Source of the DNA: JBMNEH01 sp050948665
GTDB lineage: Bacteria > Bacillota > Clostridia > Christensenellales > UMGS416
Assembly: GCA_050948665.1 (NCBI GenBank)
Contig: JBMNEH010000001.1
Location: 1,550,001-1,614,000 of the forward strand
DNA length: 64,000 nucleotides
Direction of reading: 5' to 3'
Shown: one piece after another, positions 48,746 through 57,698 of the stretch
Numbering within the stretch: position 1 is the stretch's first letter
How the letters are laid out: each line of letters opens with the position of its first letter
Position numbers and translations under genes: made by a program
The notes under the pieces: model-generated
Database searches by the model: none
What the model saw: only the letters and a program-made list of their open reading frames with translations
What the model was told of the DNA's origin: nothing

Positions 48746-51433
48746 TCATACCTCCAATTCGTGTTTTTTTGTTTTCGCCTTTTTCGGGGCGGTCTTTTCT
48801 TTTGCGGCTTTAAGCTGCGCCCGGACAGAAGGCTTTTCCTCCTTGCCGCGCTCCTTGTCTGCTTTTATGGCATTTGCAAGGTCAACAAGGGAGATCGATT
48901 CTCCAGCCTTTACTTTCTGCTCCAATTCCCCAACGGTAGGTGTCTGCGGTGTGTTGTTGATGATCCCGTCAAAACTGTTGTCGTTTTGCTCTACGGTATC
49001 CTCTATATGCTTTAAGGGATTGACTTTCTCCGGCTGCTCGGCAGCTATGGCAAAAGCTCGCGTACCGTTTCCCATGATGTCATATTTCCCGTCGTCCGAT
49101 TGATGATGAAAGCCGTACCCGGCTTGCTTCATCTGCTCATGGGTCATATCGATTAAACTGAAAGTCCCTCGCGGCGTTTTGATTTTGTCCCCGGTCAAGT
49201 GATCGTCGGGTACAAGTGCGGGCTGCGGCGGCTGCAAAAACTCCGGTACCTGTTTGTAGCCGATACTGTCAACGTAATGCGCGGTCTCCTGCCCGTTCTG
49301 ATGAAGCACTACCACATCGGAAACGGAAAGGCTATGCCCCTTGAAGTCTTTGGGGTGGTCGATATTGAAACGCTCGAAAATCTGTTCAAGACTCATATCC
49401 GGTGTAAGCGGTGCGGTATAAATGAGGTCATAATTTGCCGGATTAAGGCTTTGCCCTGCATTTTGTAAGCGGTAGTAAGGCTCGAAGCGTAAGTCCTGCG
49501 TTTCTTCATTGCGTTTAAGCTGATAGATAGAAAATGTGTCTTTGTTCGGCTCATTTTCCTGTGCAGACTGTTTCTTGTCCGGATTTGCGTGAGCCTTTAC
49601 CCAGGCGTTGAACTGTTCGGCACTTTCAAAATGAGTAAATTCAATTCCTGCCGCATTCAACTGTCCTTCAACAAAAGTATTGATACCGTCCTTTTCTTTC
49701 TGTGCCGTAACCTCTGCCTGTGCGGCAATAGTTTTCCAAGAAGTCTTTTCAATCCCAAAAATACCGCCTGTTTCGGCATGGCTGCGCAAATCTTCAATGT
49801 TCTCAACGGCTCCCTCGGTGCCGTCGGGATATAAACGATAGATAACAGCATTCTCTTTTTCAAAAAACTGCATTGCGTTGGCTTCCTGCAAAGGTAGCAT
49901 ACCGTCCCATGAATAGCCGTACTCTTGCATATCATCGACGCTGATAGTAGCGTCAGGTGCGGGGATTTCCGATTGCTCTTTTTTGATAGCCTGCTCCTTT
50001 TGGATTACTGCAATATGCTCGTCAATGCTGTTAATGATTTCGTTGGCTGTGCTGCGGATTATTTCAAGAGAGTTTTTAAGTTCCGCAAGTTCCCGTCCCG
50101 AACTCCACCCGGCGACATAGCCGAAAGAGTAATCAGATGTATCAAGTCCGTAATGTTGGCATACTGTGTAGGCGACGCTTTCCGCTTCCACTTCACGGGT
50201 GCGGCGGTCAGCTCTTGTCTGCTTCTCTTTTGCAGGAGCTTTTAGGTCAATATCGTGCAGCTTTGCGTGAGCGATTTCGTGAATGGCTGTTTTGAGTGTT
50301 TGCAGCTCGCTCATACCCTCGTCAAGAGCAATGCGCTTTTCTTCCAAGTTGTAATATCCATGTGCGCCGCTTTTTATTTTTTCAAAGCCGATAGGAACAG
50401 GAGAGGTCTTTTCAAGTGCTGTGAAAAAATCCCTGTAATGCTCCACATCGCCTGTCAAGGTGTCAACGGCAATATCGGGAAGCTCCCGTCCTTCGGTCTG
50501 TGATACGTCAAAGACGGAAACCACTTTGTAAGCGGGTATAGTGATCTCCTTTTCTTCAATTACGGGTTTTCCGTCTTTGTCGATAATCGGCTTTTGTGTT
50601 TTGGGGTCGATTTTCTCCATTTCTTGTTTAATTTTGTACGGCGACGGGGCGATAATCTTTATCCCTTTCTCACCCTTTTTGACGCTGCGCTGAAACTGAT
50701 TCTTCCATGAATTGAAACCCGCAATAAGGGAAGCGTCGGGTTTTTGCATGGCGATAAGCAAGGTGTTATTGAAGCTGTAGTTATAAAACCTCGACATTAC
50801 GCGTAAATATTCTTTGTAGCGTTCGCTGTCAAACAGCTCTTTAATGCCCTGCTCCAAGCGGTCGGTAATCTCTTTTAGTTTTTCGACGGGTTTTTCTGCT
50901 CTAAGATTGATAGGGATAACGGGCGTTGATTGCGGCGTCTCTGCGGAAAACGTCGCAGTCTTTCCTGTGTTTATAGCGTCCATTTCTTTGCTCCTTTCCG
51001 TTTTTGGAATGATGATATTTAGCGGCTGCTCCCATGTGTTACCGAAGCCCCGAACAACGGTATTTTCATTCGCTCCGTTTTCACTGAACATCTGCAGGGT
51101 GGAAAACGCATTATCAAGGGCGGGTATATTGTTCGCACTGATATTCGGGGCAAAATGGATAACACCGTTTTGATAGTCCCCGCCGGTTCCAATCCAACCG
51201 CGTATAAAGCTGTCGAATGCGGCTTGTGCGCCGCTGTCAAAATGTTCTTCTGCATGGCTTTTATAAAGCTGTCTGCCTTTATACTGCTTGCCTAAAATGA
51301 GTTCTCCTGTCTGCGGGGAGAACATAAAGCGGCGGTTGTCGATTTCCTGCATATCAAACGACATACGGCGGGTATCAATGAGCATGAGGGCTGTTGTAAT
51401 CTTTGTTTTCGGCCTGATTTGTATGGGTCGCAC
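48746..51433 (-). CDS. ArdC-like / YodL-domain multidomain protein (LtrC-type)
   Basis: About 895 residues. N-terminal part (20-170) has FMFSPQTGELILGKQYKGRQLY. Then an ArdC-type ssDNA-binding domain (about 190-300: FNNTLLIAMQKPDASLIAGFN) and a metallopeptidase HEIAHAKLHD (about 400). YodL-like repeats follow (about 520-580 and 640-760). Related to plasmid antirestriction/replication proteins of Tn1549-like elements. The start is unclear: GTG at 51433 lies immediately on AAAGGAG; ATA nine nt downstream has ideal spacing, the first ATG is 17 codons in. Confidence 0.82.
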   Translation of the reverse strand: MRPIQIRPKTKITTALMLIDTRRMSFDMQEIDNRRFMFSPQTGELILGKQYKGRQLYKSHAEEHFDSGAQAAFDSFIRGWIGTGGDYQNGVIHFAPNISANNIPALDNAFSTLQMFSENGANENTVVRGFGNTWEQPLNIIIPKTERSKEMDAINTGKTATFSAETPQSTPVIPINLRAEKPVEKLKEITDRLEQGIKELFDSERYKEYLRVMSRFYNYSFNNTLLIAMQKPDASLIAGFNSWKNQFQRSVKKGEKGIKIIAPSPYKIKQEMEKIDPKTQKPIIDKDGKPVIEEKEITIPAYKVVSVFDVSQTEGRELPDIAVDTLTGDVEHYRDFFTALEKTSPVPIGFEKIKSGAHGYYNLEEKRIALDEGMSELQTLKTAIHEIAHAKLHDIDLKAPAKEKQTRADRRTREVEAESVAYTVCQHYGLDTSDYSFGYVAGWSSGRELAELKNSLEIIRSTANEIINSIDEHIAVIQKEQAIKKEQSEIPAPDATISVDDMQEYGYSWDGMLPLQEANAMQFFEKENAVIYRLYPDGTEGAVENIEDLRSHAETGGIFGIEKTSWKTIAAQAEVTAQKEKDGINTFVEGQLNAAGIEFTHFESAEQFNAWVKAHANPDKKQSAQENEPNKDTFSIYQLKRNEETQDLRFEPYYRLQNAGQSLNPANYDLIYTAPLTPDMSLEQIFERFNIDHPKDFKGHSLSVSDVVVLHQNGQETAHYVDSIGYKQVPEFLQPPQPALVPDDHLTGDKIKTPRGTFSLIDMTHEQMKQAGYGFHHQSDDGKYDIMGNGTRAFAIAAEQPEKVNPLKHIEDTVEQNDNSFDGIINNTPQTPTVGELEQKVKAGESISLVDLANAIKADKERGKEEKPSVRAQLKAAKEKTAPKKAKTKKHELEV

Positions 51434-51451
51434 CTCCTTTCGTCTTTATAA

Positions 51452-51549
51452 AGGGTTTGGGAAACTTCCCAACAAGCAAAATCCCCGCTAATCGCTCGAC
51501 GGCGAAAACGGGGATTTTACGGAAAGGGTACCCCTTTCCTATGCTTGCT
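51452..51549 (-). promoter_or_regulatory. oriT-like structured element, copy B (upstream of the ArdC-like gene)
   Basis: Read on the minus strand: AGCAAGCATAGG, hairpin 1 GGAAAGGG-GTA-CCCTTTCC, hairpin 2 AAAATCCCCG / CGGGGATTTT with a 21-nt loop, then GCTTGTTGGGAAGTTTCCC and AAACCCT. Same order and flanks as copy A at 46250 but with different stem bases that keep pairing. It includes the stop codon of topB. Confidence 0.65.
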
Positions 51550-53650
51550 GTATAAGTTCTTTGTTCCTTAAAATTTCGATACGATAGTTGACATATCTTC
51601 CGCCTGTATCGGCTAAAAGTATCGTTCCGTCGTAGGTTTTGCCTGTTTTCGGGGAATAGAGCTTTTTTACTTTCGCCTTACCGCTTTGTAAAAGTGCCGC
51701 TGCGATTTTCGGTGTAAAGGCGGTTTTCCGTTCCTCGAAAAAACGGTCATTCTTCCACATTACAAAGGAACAATCGCGGTTTTCGCAGTAGTAGTTTTTC
51801 TTGCTTTCGTAAATGTTTCTACCGCAGCGCGGGCATTTACCGATAACCGTTTTTTCCTTTTTGAATAAATCCTTTTGACTGTCGGAAAGAAAAGAATAAG
51901 TTTTCACAAGTTCCCTTGCCATTTCTTCAATGCCTTTTATAAAGCCCTCTGCGTCTGCTTCACCTTTTGCAATTTGTATTAAGGCATTTTCCCATTCGGC
52001 GGTCAGTTTTGGGGAAGTAAGGACTTCGGGCAAAACGCAGATAAGATTGTTGCCGTCTTTTGTGGGGATAAGCTGCTTTCTTTTGCGTTCTGCAAATCCG
52101 GATTTTACAATTTTTTCAATGACGGCGGCGCGGGTAGCGGGAGTTCCAAGACCCCGGCGTTCCGCGTCCGGGTCGGTGTCCTCGTTTCCGGCGCGTTCCA
52201 TAGCGGACAGTAAACTTGCTTCCGTATGAGGCTTGGGCGGCGTCGTATCATGCGCCGTAACCTTTGCGGTGAGGCTGTCAAACGGATCTCCCTCAGTAAA
52301 GGTCGGCAGGTCTAATACAAGCTCGTTTTCTTCTTCGTCCTCTGTGTCGGGCTTTGCTTTCAGCGCAGCCCTGTACCTTCGTTCAAGCTCTTTCCACCCG
52401 TCGCAAAGAATAGTCTTGCCCTTTGCCGTAAACTCGGTATCCGCACAGATGAATACCGCCGTTACAGCTTCGTAAATATGCGGCTTGGCGGCAGCAAACA
52501 GCAGACGCGCTCCGGTAAGAATAAGGATATTTCTCTCGCTTTCCGGCAGCGTATTAAGGTCAGTTTTCGTAAGCTCCATCGTCGGGATAATGGCGTGGTG
52601 GTCTGATACTTTTTTGCTGTCAAGTGTCCTTTCAATATCCGGCGTGAAGTTAGTGCCTTTCATAAAAGGCAGTTTACTTAAAAGCATAGTAGCGATATTT
52701 GCTGCCGTATCTTTCATATCGCCTGTGAGAAATTGACTGTCAGTTCTCGGATAGGTTATAAGCCGTTTTTCATACAGGGCTTGCGCAAGGTCAAGGGTCT
52801 GCTTTGCGGTATAAGCGAAAACGCGGTTTGCCTCTCGTTGCAGGCTCGTAAGGTCAAATAGTCGTGGTGGCTGTTCGGTTTTCTTCTCGCGCTTTACGGA
52901 AACACAAACGGCCTGCGACGCTTCGCAAGCCGTTTTAAGTGCTTCCGCTTTAGCGACATCGGGGATCCTCGCGCTTGCCGCTTCCGCGCCGCCCAAATCA
53001 AGGCGAACGATATAGTATTTTTCTTTCTTGAAAGAGGTAATCGTCGCGTCCCTGTCCACAAGCATTTTCAAGGTCGGTGTCTGAACGCGCCCCACATTTA
53101 AGGTCTTGCCATGCAAGCATGAGAAAAGACGTGTCGCGTTGATACCGACAATCCAATCCGCTTTTGCTCGGCATAATGCGGAAGAATAGAGCGCGTCATA
53201 TTCCTTGCCGGGTTTTAGATTTGCAAAGCCATTTTTGATTGCGCTTTCTTCCATAGATGAAATCCAAAGACGTGAAAAAGGTTTTTTACAGCCCGCCACA
53301 TCATAGACGAAACGGAAAATAAGTTCGCCCTCGCGTCCCGCGTCGCAGGCATTTACAAGCTCGGTCACATCAATTCGGCACATGAGGTATTTTAGAATTT
53401 TGAATTGCTTTTGCTTGTCTGCGGAAACGGTGTACTGCCATTCCTGCGGCAGAACGGGCAGGCTGTCATAGCTCCACTTTTTATACTGTTCTCCATAGGC
53501 GACAGCCTCCGCAAGTTCCACCAAATGCCCTACGCACCAAGAAACGATATAGCCATTTCCCTCGATATATCCGTTCTTTTTGTCTTTAACGCCGAGTGCG
53601 GCGGCAATCGCCGCCGCTACACTCGGTTTTTCCGCAATGACTAATTTCAT
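51539..53650 (-). CDS. topB: DNA topoisomerase III (TopB)
   Basis: 703 residues. TOPRIM domain (KLVIAEKPSVAAAIA, ACDAGREGELI), active Tyr near residue 300 in RLITYPRTDS, GRVQTPTLKML. C-terminal zinc ribbon CPRCGRNIY and YYCENRDC. Decatenates DNA during element replication or transfer. Overlaps the DUF4366 gene by 4 nt at its start. Confidence 0.95.
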   Translation of the reverse strand: MKLVIAEKPSVAAAIAAALGVKDKKNGYIEGNGYIVSWCVGHLVELAEAVAYGEQYKKWSYDSLPVLPQEWQYTVSADKQKQFKILKYLMCRIDVTELVNACDAGREGELIFRFVYDVAGCKKPFSRLWISSMEESAIKNGFANLKPGKEYDALYSSALCRAKADWIVGINATRLFSCLHGKTLNVGRVQTPTLKMLVDRDATITSFKKEKYYIVRLDLGGAEAASARIPDVAKAEALKTACEASQAVCVSVKREKKTEQPPRLFDLTSLQREANRVFAYTAKQTLDLAQALYEKRLITYPRTDSQFLTGDMKDTAANIATMLLSKLPFMKGTNFTPDIERTLDSKKVSDHHAIIPTMELTKTDLNTLPESERNILILTGARLLFAAAKPHIYEAVTAVFICADTEFTAKGKTILCDGWKELERRYRAALKAKPDTEDEEENELVLDLPTFTEGDPFDSLTAKVTAHDTTPPKPHTEASLLSAMERAGNEDTDPDAERRGLGTPATRAAVIEKIVKSGFAERKRKQLIPTKDGNNLICVLPEVLTSPKLTAEWENALIQIAKGEADAEGFIKGIEEMARELVKTYSFLSDSQKDLFKKEKTVIGKCPRCGRNIYESKKNYYCENRDCSFVMWKNDRFFEERKTAFTPKIAAALLQSGKAKVKKLYSPKTGKTYDGTILLADTGGRYVNYRIEILRNKELIQQA

Positions 53651-54372
53651 TCTTCGTAGTCCTCCTGTTTATCCTGCGCAATACTTTCAAGCTCGTTGGG
53701 ATATTCATCCTCTGGCTCATCCTCGTCGTATTCGTCAAAATCGAAATCTTCAAGGTCGGTATTGCCCTTTACACTCTGCTTCGGCTTCATAACCTTGAAA
53801 TAGTAAAACGCACCTCCTCCGGCAAGCAGGGCGATAACAAGGAAAATCAAAAGCCCTCCTGCGTTGCTTTTTTCTTTCTCCGGCTGCGGCTCGTCGGTCG
53901 GTTCTGCTTCCTTTCCGTTGCAGCTATTCATACTGGTACTGCAAACAGGACAGGTCAGATTGACCTTTCCTGCGGTGCATTTTTCGCTGCAACTGCAAAC
54001 AGCAGGCAGCTTTGCAGTTCCTTCCTCGTCCTCCATGAGTGCCAAAAGGTCTGCTTCGTCCACTTGATTGAGGAAATGCACTGTATTCTTCCCGTCTGCT
54101 GCGCGGTCAACGATGATGTAAAAATAATTGCCGTTTTTACTCTGCACAACGATAAACTGCTTATCCTCGGCAGCTTCGCCCTCTATATCGTCGATCAGCG
54201 ACATATTCCCCTCCGGGGTAAGGGGCTGAGGCTCGGTTTCCACAATCACGTTGCTGTCGTCTGTTGGTATATCCTCGCCGCCGCCCGCGTAGGCGGTAAC
54301 AGAAAAGCCGCACGTCAGTATGACGACGGCAAGCAGTACGGCAAGGGTGCGGAAAAATCGCTTATTCTTCAT
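53647..54372 (-). CDS. DUF4366-type secreted/membrane protein
   Basis: 241 residues from the ATG at 54372 (AGGAGGACACCGAAG). Signal peptide with VTAYA cleavage, then an acidic domain and CSCSEKCTAGKVNLTCPVCSTSMNSC Cys-rich part (four Cys pairs), then a membrane helix GGLLIFLVIALLAGGGAFYYF and an acidic tail. DUF4366 occurs in Tn1549-type transfer modules; surface accessory. Its start overlaps the DUF4315 stop by 11 nt. Confidence 0.85.
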   Translation of the reverse strand: MKNKRFFRTLAVLLAVVILTCGFSVTAYAGGGEDIPTDDSNVIVETEPQPLTPEGNMSLIDDIEGEAAEDKQFIVVQSKNGNYFYIIVDRAADGKNTVHFLNQVDEADLLALMEDEEGTAKLPAVCSCSEKCTAGKVNLTCPVCSTSMNSCNGKEAEPTDEPQPEKEKSNAGGLLIFLVIALLAGGGAFYYFKVMKPKQSVKGNTDLEDFDFDEYDEDEPEDEYPNELESIAQDKQEDYEE

Positions 54373-54619
54373 CTTCGGTGTCCTCCTGTTCGGAATAATC
54401 TGCGGGTACGGTTGCAATGCCGGGAATACCGCCGCCGGAGAGCAAAGCGGCAAGCTCGGCGGGGGTTACGCGCATAGAGCGCACAAGGGAAATGATTTCA
54501 AGGTTTTCCGCTTCGGTTTTCTGCGCCGCAAGTTCTTTCAGCCTGTTCTGATACTCGGTGATCTTTTCCCTCGTTTTCTGCATTTCTTTTTCAATGCGTT
54601 CCATTTTGTTTGTTGCCAT
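54362..54619 (-). CDS. DUF4315-type coiled-coil protein
   Basis: 85 residues from the ATG at 54619 (AAAGGAGTTTACTT). Coiled coil MERIEKEMQKTREKITEYQNR, then NLEIISLVRSMRVTPAELAALL. DUF4315 is found with DUF4366 in this type of element. Function not known. Confidence 0.85.
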   Translation of the reverse strand: MATNKMERIEKEMQKTREKITEYQNRLKELAAQKTEAENLEIISLVRSMRVTPAELAALLSGGGIPGIATVPADYSEQEDTEDEE

Positions 54620-54639
54620 AAGTAAACTCCTTTCAGTTT

Positions 54640-56751
54640 TTAGTTCCAATTCATCAGTCCGTAGCCCTTGATACAGCCATAATCAAGGGAATAACTCTTG
54701 ATTTTACAAGCGTCGCCGGAATTTCCCTCAACGGTATAAACACGGCTTCCGTCTGTGCCTATTACAAGTCCTACATGGTCTGCGCTGCCGTCTGAATCCC
54801 AATCGAAAAAGATAGCGTCGCCGGGAGCAATGTTTTCATAGTTCCTTGCGCCCCATTGTCCGTGAGAGGTAAACCAAGGAACGCCTTGTGATTGACACCC
54901 GGCAAAGCGCGGCTCGGAAAGTCCCGCTTGTCCGTAGCACCAAGACACAAAGCAGGCGCACCATTCTACGCGGCTATTAAATCCGTACCAGCTCCAATAA
55001 GGCTGTCCACCCACATTGCCGACCTGCTGTTTTGCAAGCTCCACAAGGTCGGGGTTTCCGGGACGTGTGCCGTTTACGAACACAACGCCGCTTAAATCCT
55101 CGGATGCGCTCATATCGGGAGAGCCGCCGCCGAAGATCAGGGGCTTGTTTCCGCTTGTCTGTAAATACACGCGGTACATTTCAAGCTGCTCCTGCGTCAA
55201 GAACTGCGGCACGAATGAGGATATGGATTTGTTCGTCAGCTTTACATTGAGAATGTAGTAGTTATACGGCACTTCAACTTCATAAGTGTCGCTGTAGGTA
55301 TTCCCGTCCTCATCCGTCCAGTAGTCGGTATAGGTTTCCGTGCGGTAGCGCACTTCAATAGTTTGTGTAATGGTCAGTGTGTACTGCATATCAAATATGC
55401 GGTTTATCTCCGTCTGTGCGCTCTGGAGGGTATAGCTCTGTAATAGGGCGGTTAGATAAGAGGCTAATTCATGGGGGTTATGCCCGATGTTCGCAAGGTC
55501 ATAGCGGTATTCGTCATAGCCCGGATAATCGCGCTCGATATTTTCTATCCTGCTTTGTAAAGCTGCTTCCTTTGCCGCATAGCTGTTTTCCACCGCTACA
55601 AGATCGCTGTCCTCGGACGTGTAGGACGTTCCAACAATACCGTTGACAAGCCCCGAAAGAAGGGTCGAGCCGGACGAAACGGCAGACGAGATCATAATGA
55701 ACAAGAGCAGCGCACACGCGGCGATCAGAAACGCTTTCCAATGCCGCCCCACAAAAGCAACGGTCTTTTCCGTCCTTTCTGCGGTTTTCTTTGCTGCCTT
55801 GCGAGTATTCTCGGCGGCGGTCTTTGCGGATTTTACGCCGCCCGCCTTGACGGTCTTTGCATACTGCCTTTTGATCTGCTGTTTCTGCCAAAACCTTGAT
55901 ATGGGATTAGAGGCAAGCTGCGGGTTGGCGTGCAGCGTCTTTTGATACTGGAAATCCACGTTCGCCTTAAACGCTGCCTTTTCCGCTTTCGCTGCCGCCC
56001 GGTAGGGTTTCAGTTTGCGGCTGCGGTAGCTCCTTTGTGCCTGCCGTGCTCCCGCCTTAATACCGCGCTCGGCTAATTCTTCGCTCTTATGCGCTCCTTC
56101 AACGCCGGAATTGTCCTTTTCAACGGAATGTATCTTGTTGTGAATAAAAAACCCCGCTTCCTGTGCGGGGTTCGATAACGGGTTAGTATGCTTTTTGCTG
56201 CCCGGTATGGGCTTTTCCTTTTCCTCAAAGCGTAGTCGGGTTTTGCCTTTGCCCGTCGCTTCGTCAAAGGTGCGTTCTTTGGTTAAGATTTTCTTTTTGG
56301 GAACGGCCGCCCTTGCCGCGTCCAAGCGGTCGGCGGCTTTATCCGATTTGCGGATAGCCTTTGCAAGCTCCGGCGTAGCACGTTCTTCCTCGGTAAATTG
56401 CAGGCGTGAGGTCTTGATCTTCGCGGTAGCGTCTGACTGCGCCCGTTTCACTGCCTTTTTGGACGCTGTACGGGTATGCTCTGCGTCGAGACGTTCAAGA
56501 ACACGCTCTGCGGCAGCGTTATCCTGTTTAGGGGCGATCCTCGGTGTAATAGGCGGCGATATGCCGGAAGATAACGGGGTCTGTTGCGCTTCCATATCCT
56601 GTGCCGCCTGTTCAGGCTGCTTTGAAAAGTCCGCGTCCTGCGCCCGTTTACTGATAAGCTCAACGGTTTCTTTGGTTTCGTTTACCTCGACAAGTCCGTC
56701 CCGGCTCATTTTCTGCGTGATCTTATCGCGGGGCGTCAGCTTTTTGCTCAT
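54640..56751 (-). CDS. CHAP-domain peptidoglycan hydrolase of the transfer channel
   Basis: 703 residues. Long basic N-terminal segment (RAAVPKKKILTKERTFDEATGKGKTR), a membrane helix near 345 (FLIAACALLLFIMISSAVSSG), and a C-terminal CHAP domain with Cys in RVEWCACFVSWCYG, His in ADHVGLVIG and Asn in VEGNSGD. Cuts the wall for the mating channel. Starts 4 nt inside the methylase gene, so coupled. Confidence 0.88.
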   Translation of the reverse strand: MSKKLTPRDKITQKMSRDGLVEVNETKETVELISKRAQDADFSKQPEQAAQDMEAQQTPLSSGISPPITPRIAPKQDNAAAERVLERLDAEHTRTASKKAVKRAQSDATAKIKTSRLQFTEEERATPELAKAIRKSDKAADRLDAARAAVPKKKILTKERTFDEATGKGKTRLRFEEKEKPIPGSKKHTNPLSNPAQEAGFFIHNKIHSVEKDNSGVEGAHKSEELAERGIKAGARQAQRSYRSRKLKPYRAAAKAEKAAFKANVDFQYQKTLHANPQLASNPISRFWQKQQIKRQYAKTVKAGGVKSAKTAAENTRKAAKKTAERTEKTVAFVGRHWKAFLIAACALLLFIMISSAVSSGSTLLSGLVNGIVGTSYTSEDSDLVAVENSYAAKEAALQSRIENIERDYPGYDEYRYDLANIGHNPHELASYLTALLQSYTLQSAQTEINRIFDMQYTLTITQTIEVRYRTETYTDYWTDEDGNTYSDTYEVEVPYNYYILNVKLTNKSISSFVPQFLTQEQLEMYRVYLQTSGNKPLIFGGGSPDMSASEDLSGVVFVNGTRPGNPDLVELAKQQVGNVGGQPYWSWYGFNSRVEWCACFVSWCYGQAGLSEPRFAGCQSQGVPWFTSHGQWGARNYENIAPGDAIFFDWDSDGSADHVGLVIGTDGSRVYTVEGNSGDACKIKSYSLDYGCIKGYGLMNWN

Positions 56752-57698
56752 GTTTTCTCACCTCCAATCCGCGCCTTTGCAAGGACGCAATAATCGTAGT
56801 TCAGTTCAATGCCGATATAGTGGCGGTCAAGGTTTTTTGCCGCAAGTCCCGTCGTGCCGCTTCCAAAAAACGGGTCAATGACAATGCCGCCTTTCGGACA
56901 GCCCGCTAAAATACAAGTTTCAGCTAACTTCGGTGGAAATGTTGCGAAATGCGCTCCCTTATATGGCACGGTGTTTATTAACCAAACATCGCGCTTATTG
57001 CGGGTGGTAGGGATTAGCGCATCCTCATAATAGCCGCCGCTTCGCACCCGGTTGATACCCTGTACCTTGCCTTGTCCGGGTACTTCCTCGGCGTATTTGT
57101 GTCCTGCGCTGCGCCCGCCCCGGTACCGAGCCGCCGTAGTCGGAGCAATCGGCTCTGCAATAGCGGCTGCGTCATAGTAATATTTCTTTGACTTGGTAAG
57201 CAGAAAGATGTTTTCATGGCAGCGCGACGGTCTATCCCTCACGCTTTCAGGCATGGGGTTGTCCTTTTGCCAGATAATAGAGCTTCGGAGATACCACCCG
57301 TCCCGGCGCAGGGCAAAAGCAAGTAGCCACGGAATACCGATTAAGTCCTTTTGCTTGCAGCCTGCCGTCTGCCTTGCGATTGATACGCTTTGACCGTTGC
57401 GTCCTTTCGGGTTTTTCGGGTCGGTGCAGCTGCCTTTACTGCCGGTGCCGCAATAGGTATCTGCGATATTCAGCCAAAATGTGCCGTCGCTTCTCAATAC
57501 ACGTTTCAGCTCATGGAATACCACCACAAGCCTTTCTATGTACTGCTCCGGCGTGTCCTCCTGTCCGATCTGCGCGTCCATGCCGTAATCCCGCAACGCA
57601 TAGTAAGGCGGCGACGTTACGGCGCAATGGACGCTTTCAGAGGGTAGTTCTTTCAGAGCATAAAGAGCGTCGCGGTTGATAATGGTATCTAACATCAT
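56748..57698 (-). CDS. N4/N6 DNA methyltransferase
   Basis: 316 residues. Motif IV TSPPYYALRDYG and motif I DPFFGSGTTGLAAKN, in the beta-class order (IV before I). No restriction partner is beside it; likely protects element DNA. Overlaps both neighbours with ATGA-type junctions (57695-57698). Confidence 0.88.
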   Translation of the reverse strand: MMLDTIINRDALYALKELPSESVHCAVTSPPYYALRDYGMDAQIGQEDTPEQYIERLVVVFHELKRVLRSDGTFWLNIADTYCGTGSKGSCTDPKNPKGRNGQSVSIARQTAGCKQKDLIGIPWLLAFALRRDGWYLRSSIIWQKDNPMPESVRDRPSRCHENIFLLTKSKKYYYDAAAIAEPIAPTTAARYRGGRSAGHKYAEEVPGQGKVQGINRVRSGGYYEDALIPTTRNKRDVWLINTVPYKGAHFATFPPKLAETCILAGCPKGGIVIDPFFGSGTTGLAAKNLDRHYIGIELNYDYCVLAKARIGGEKT

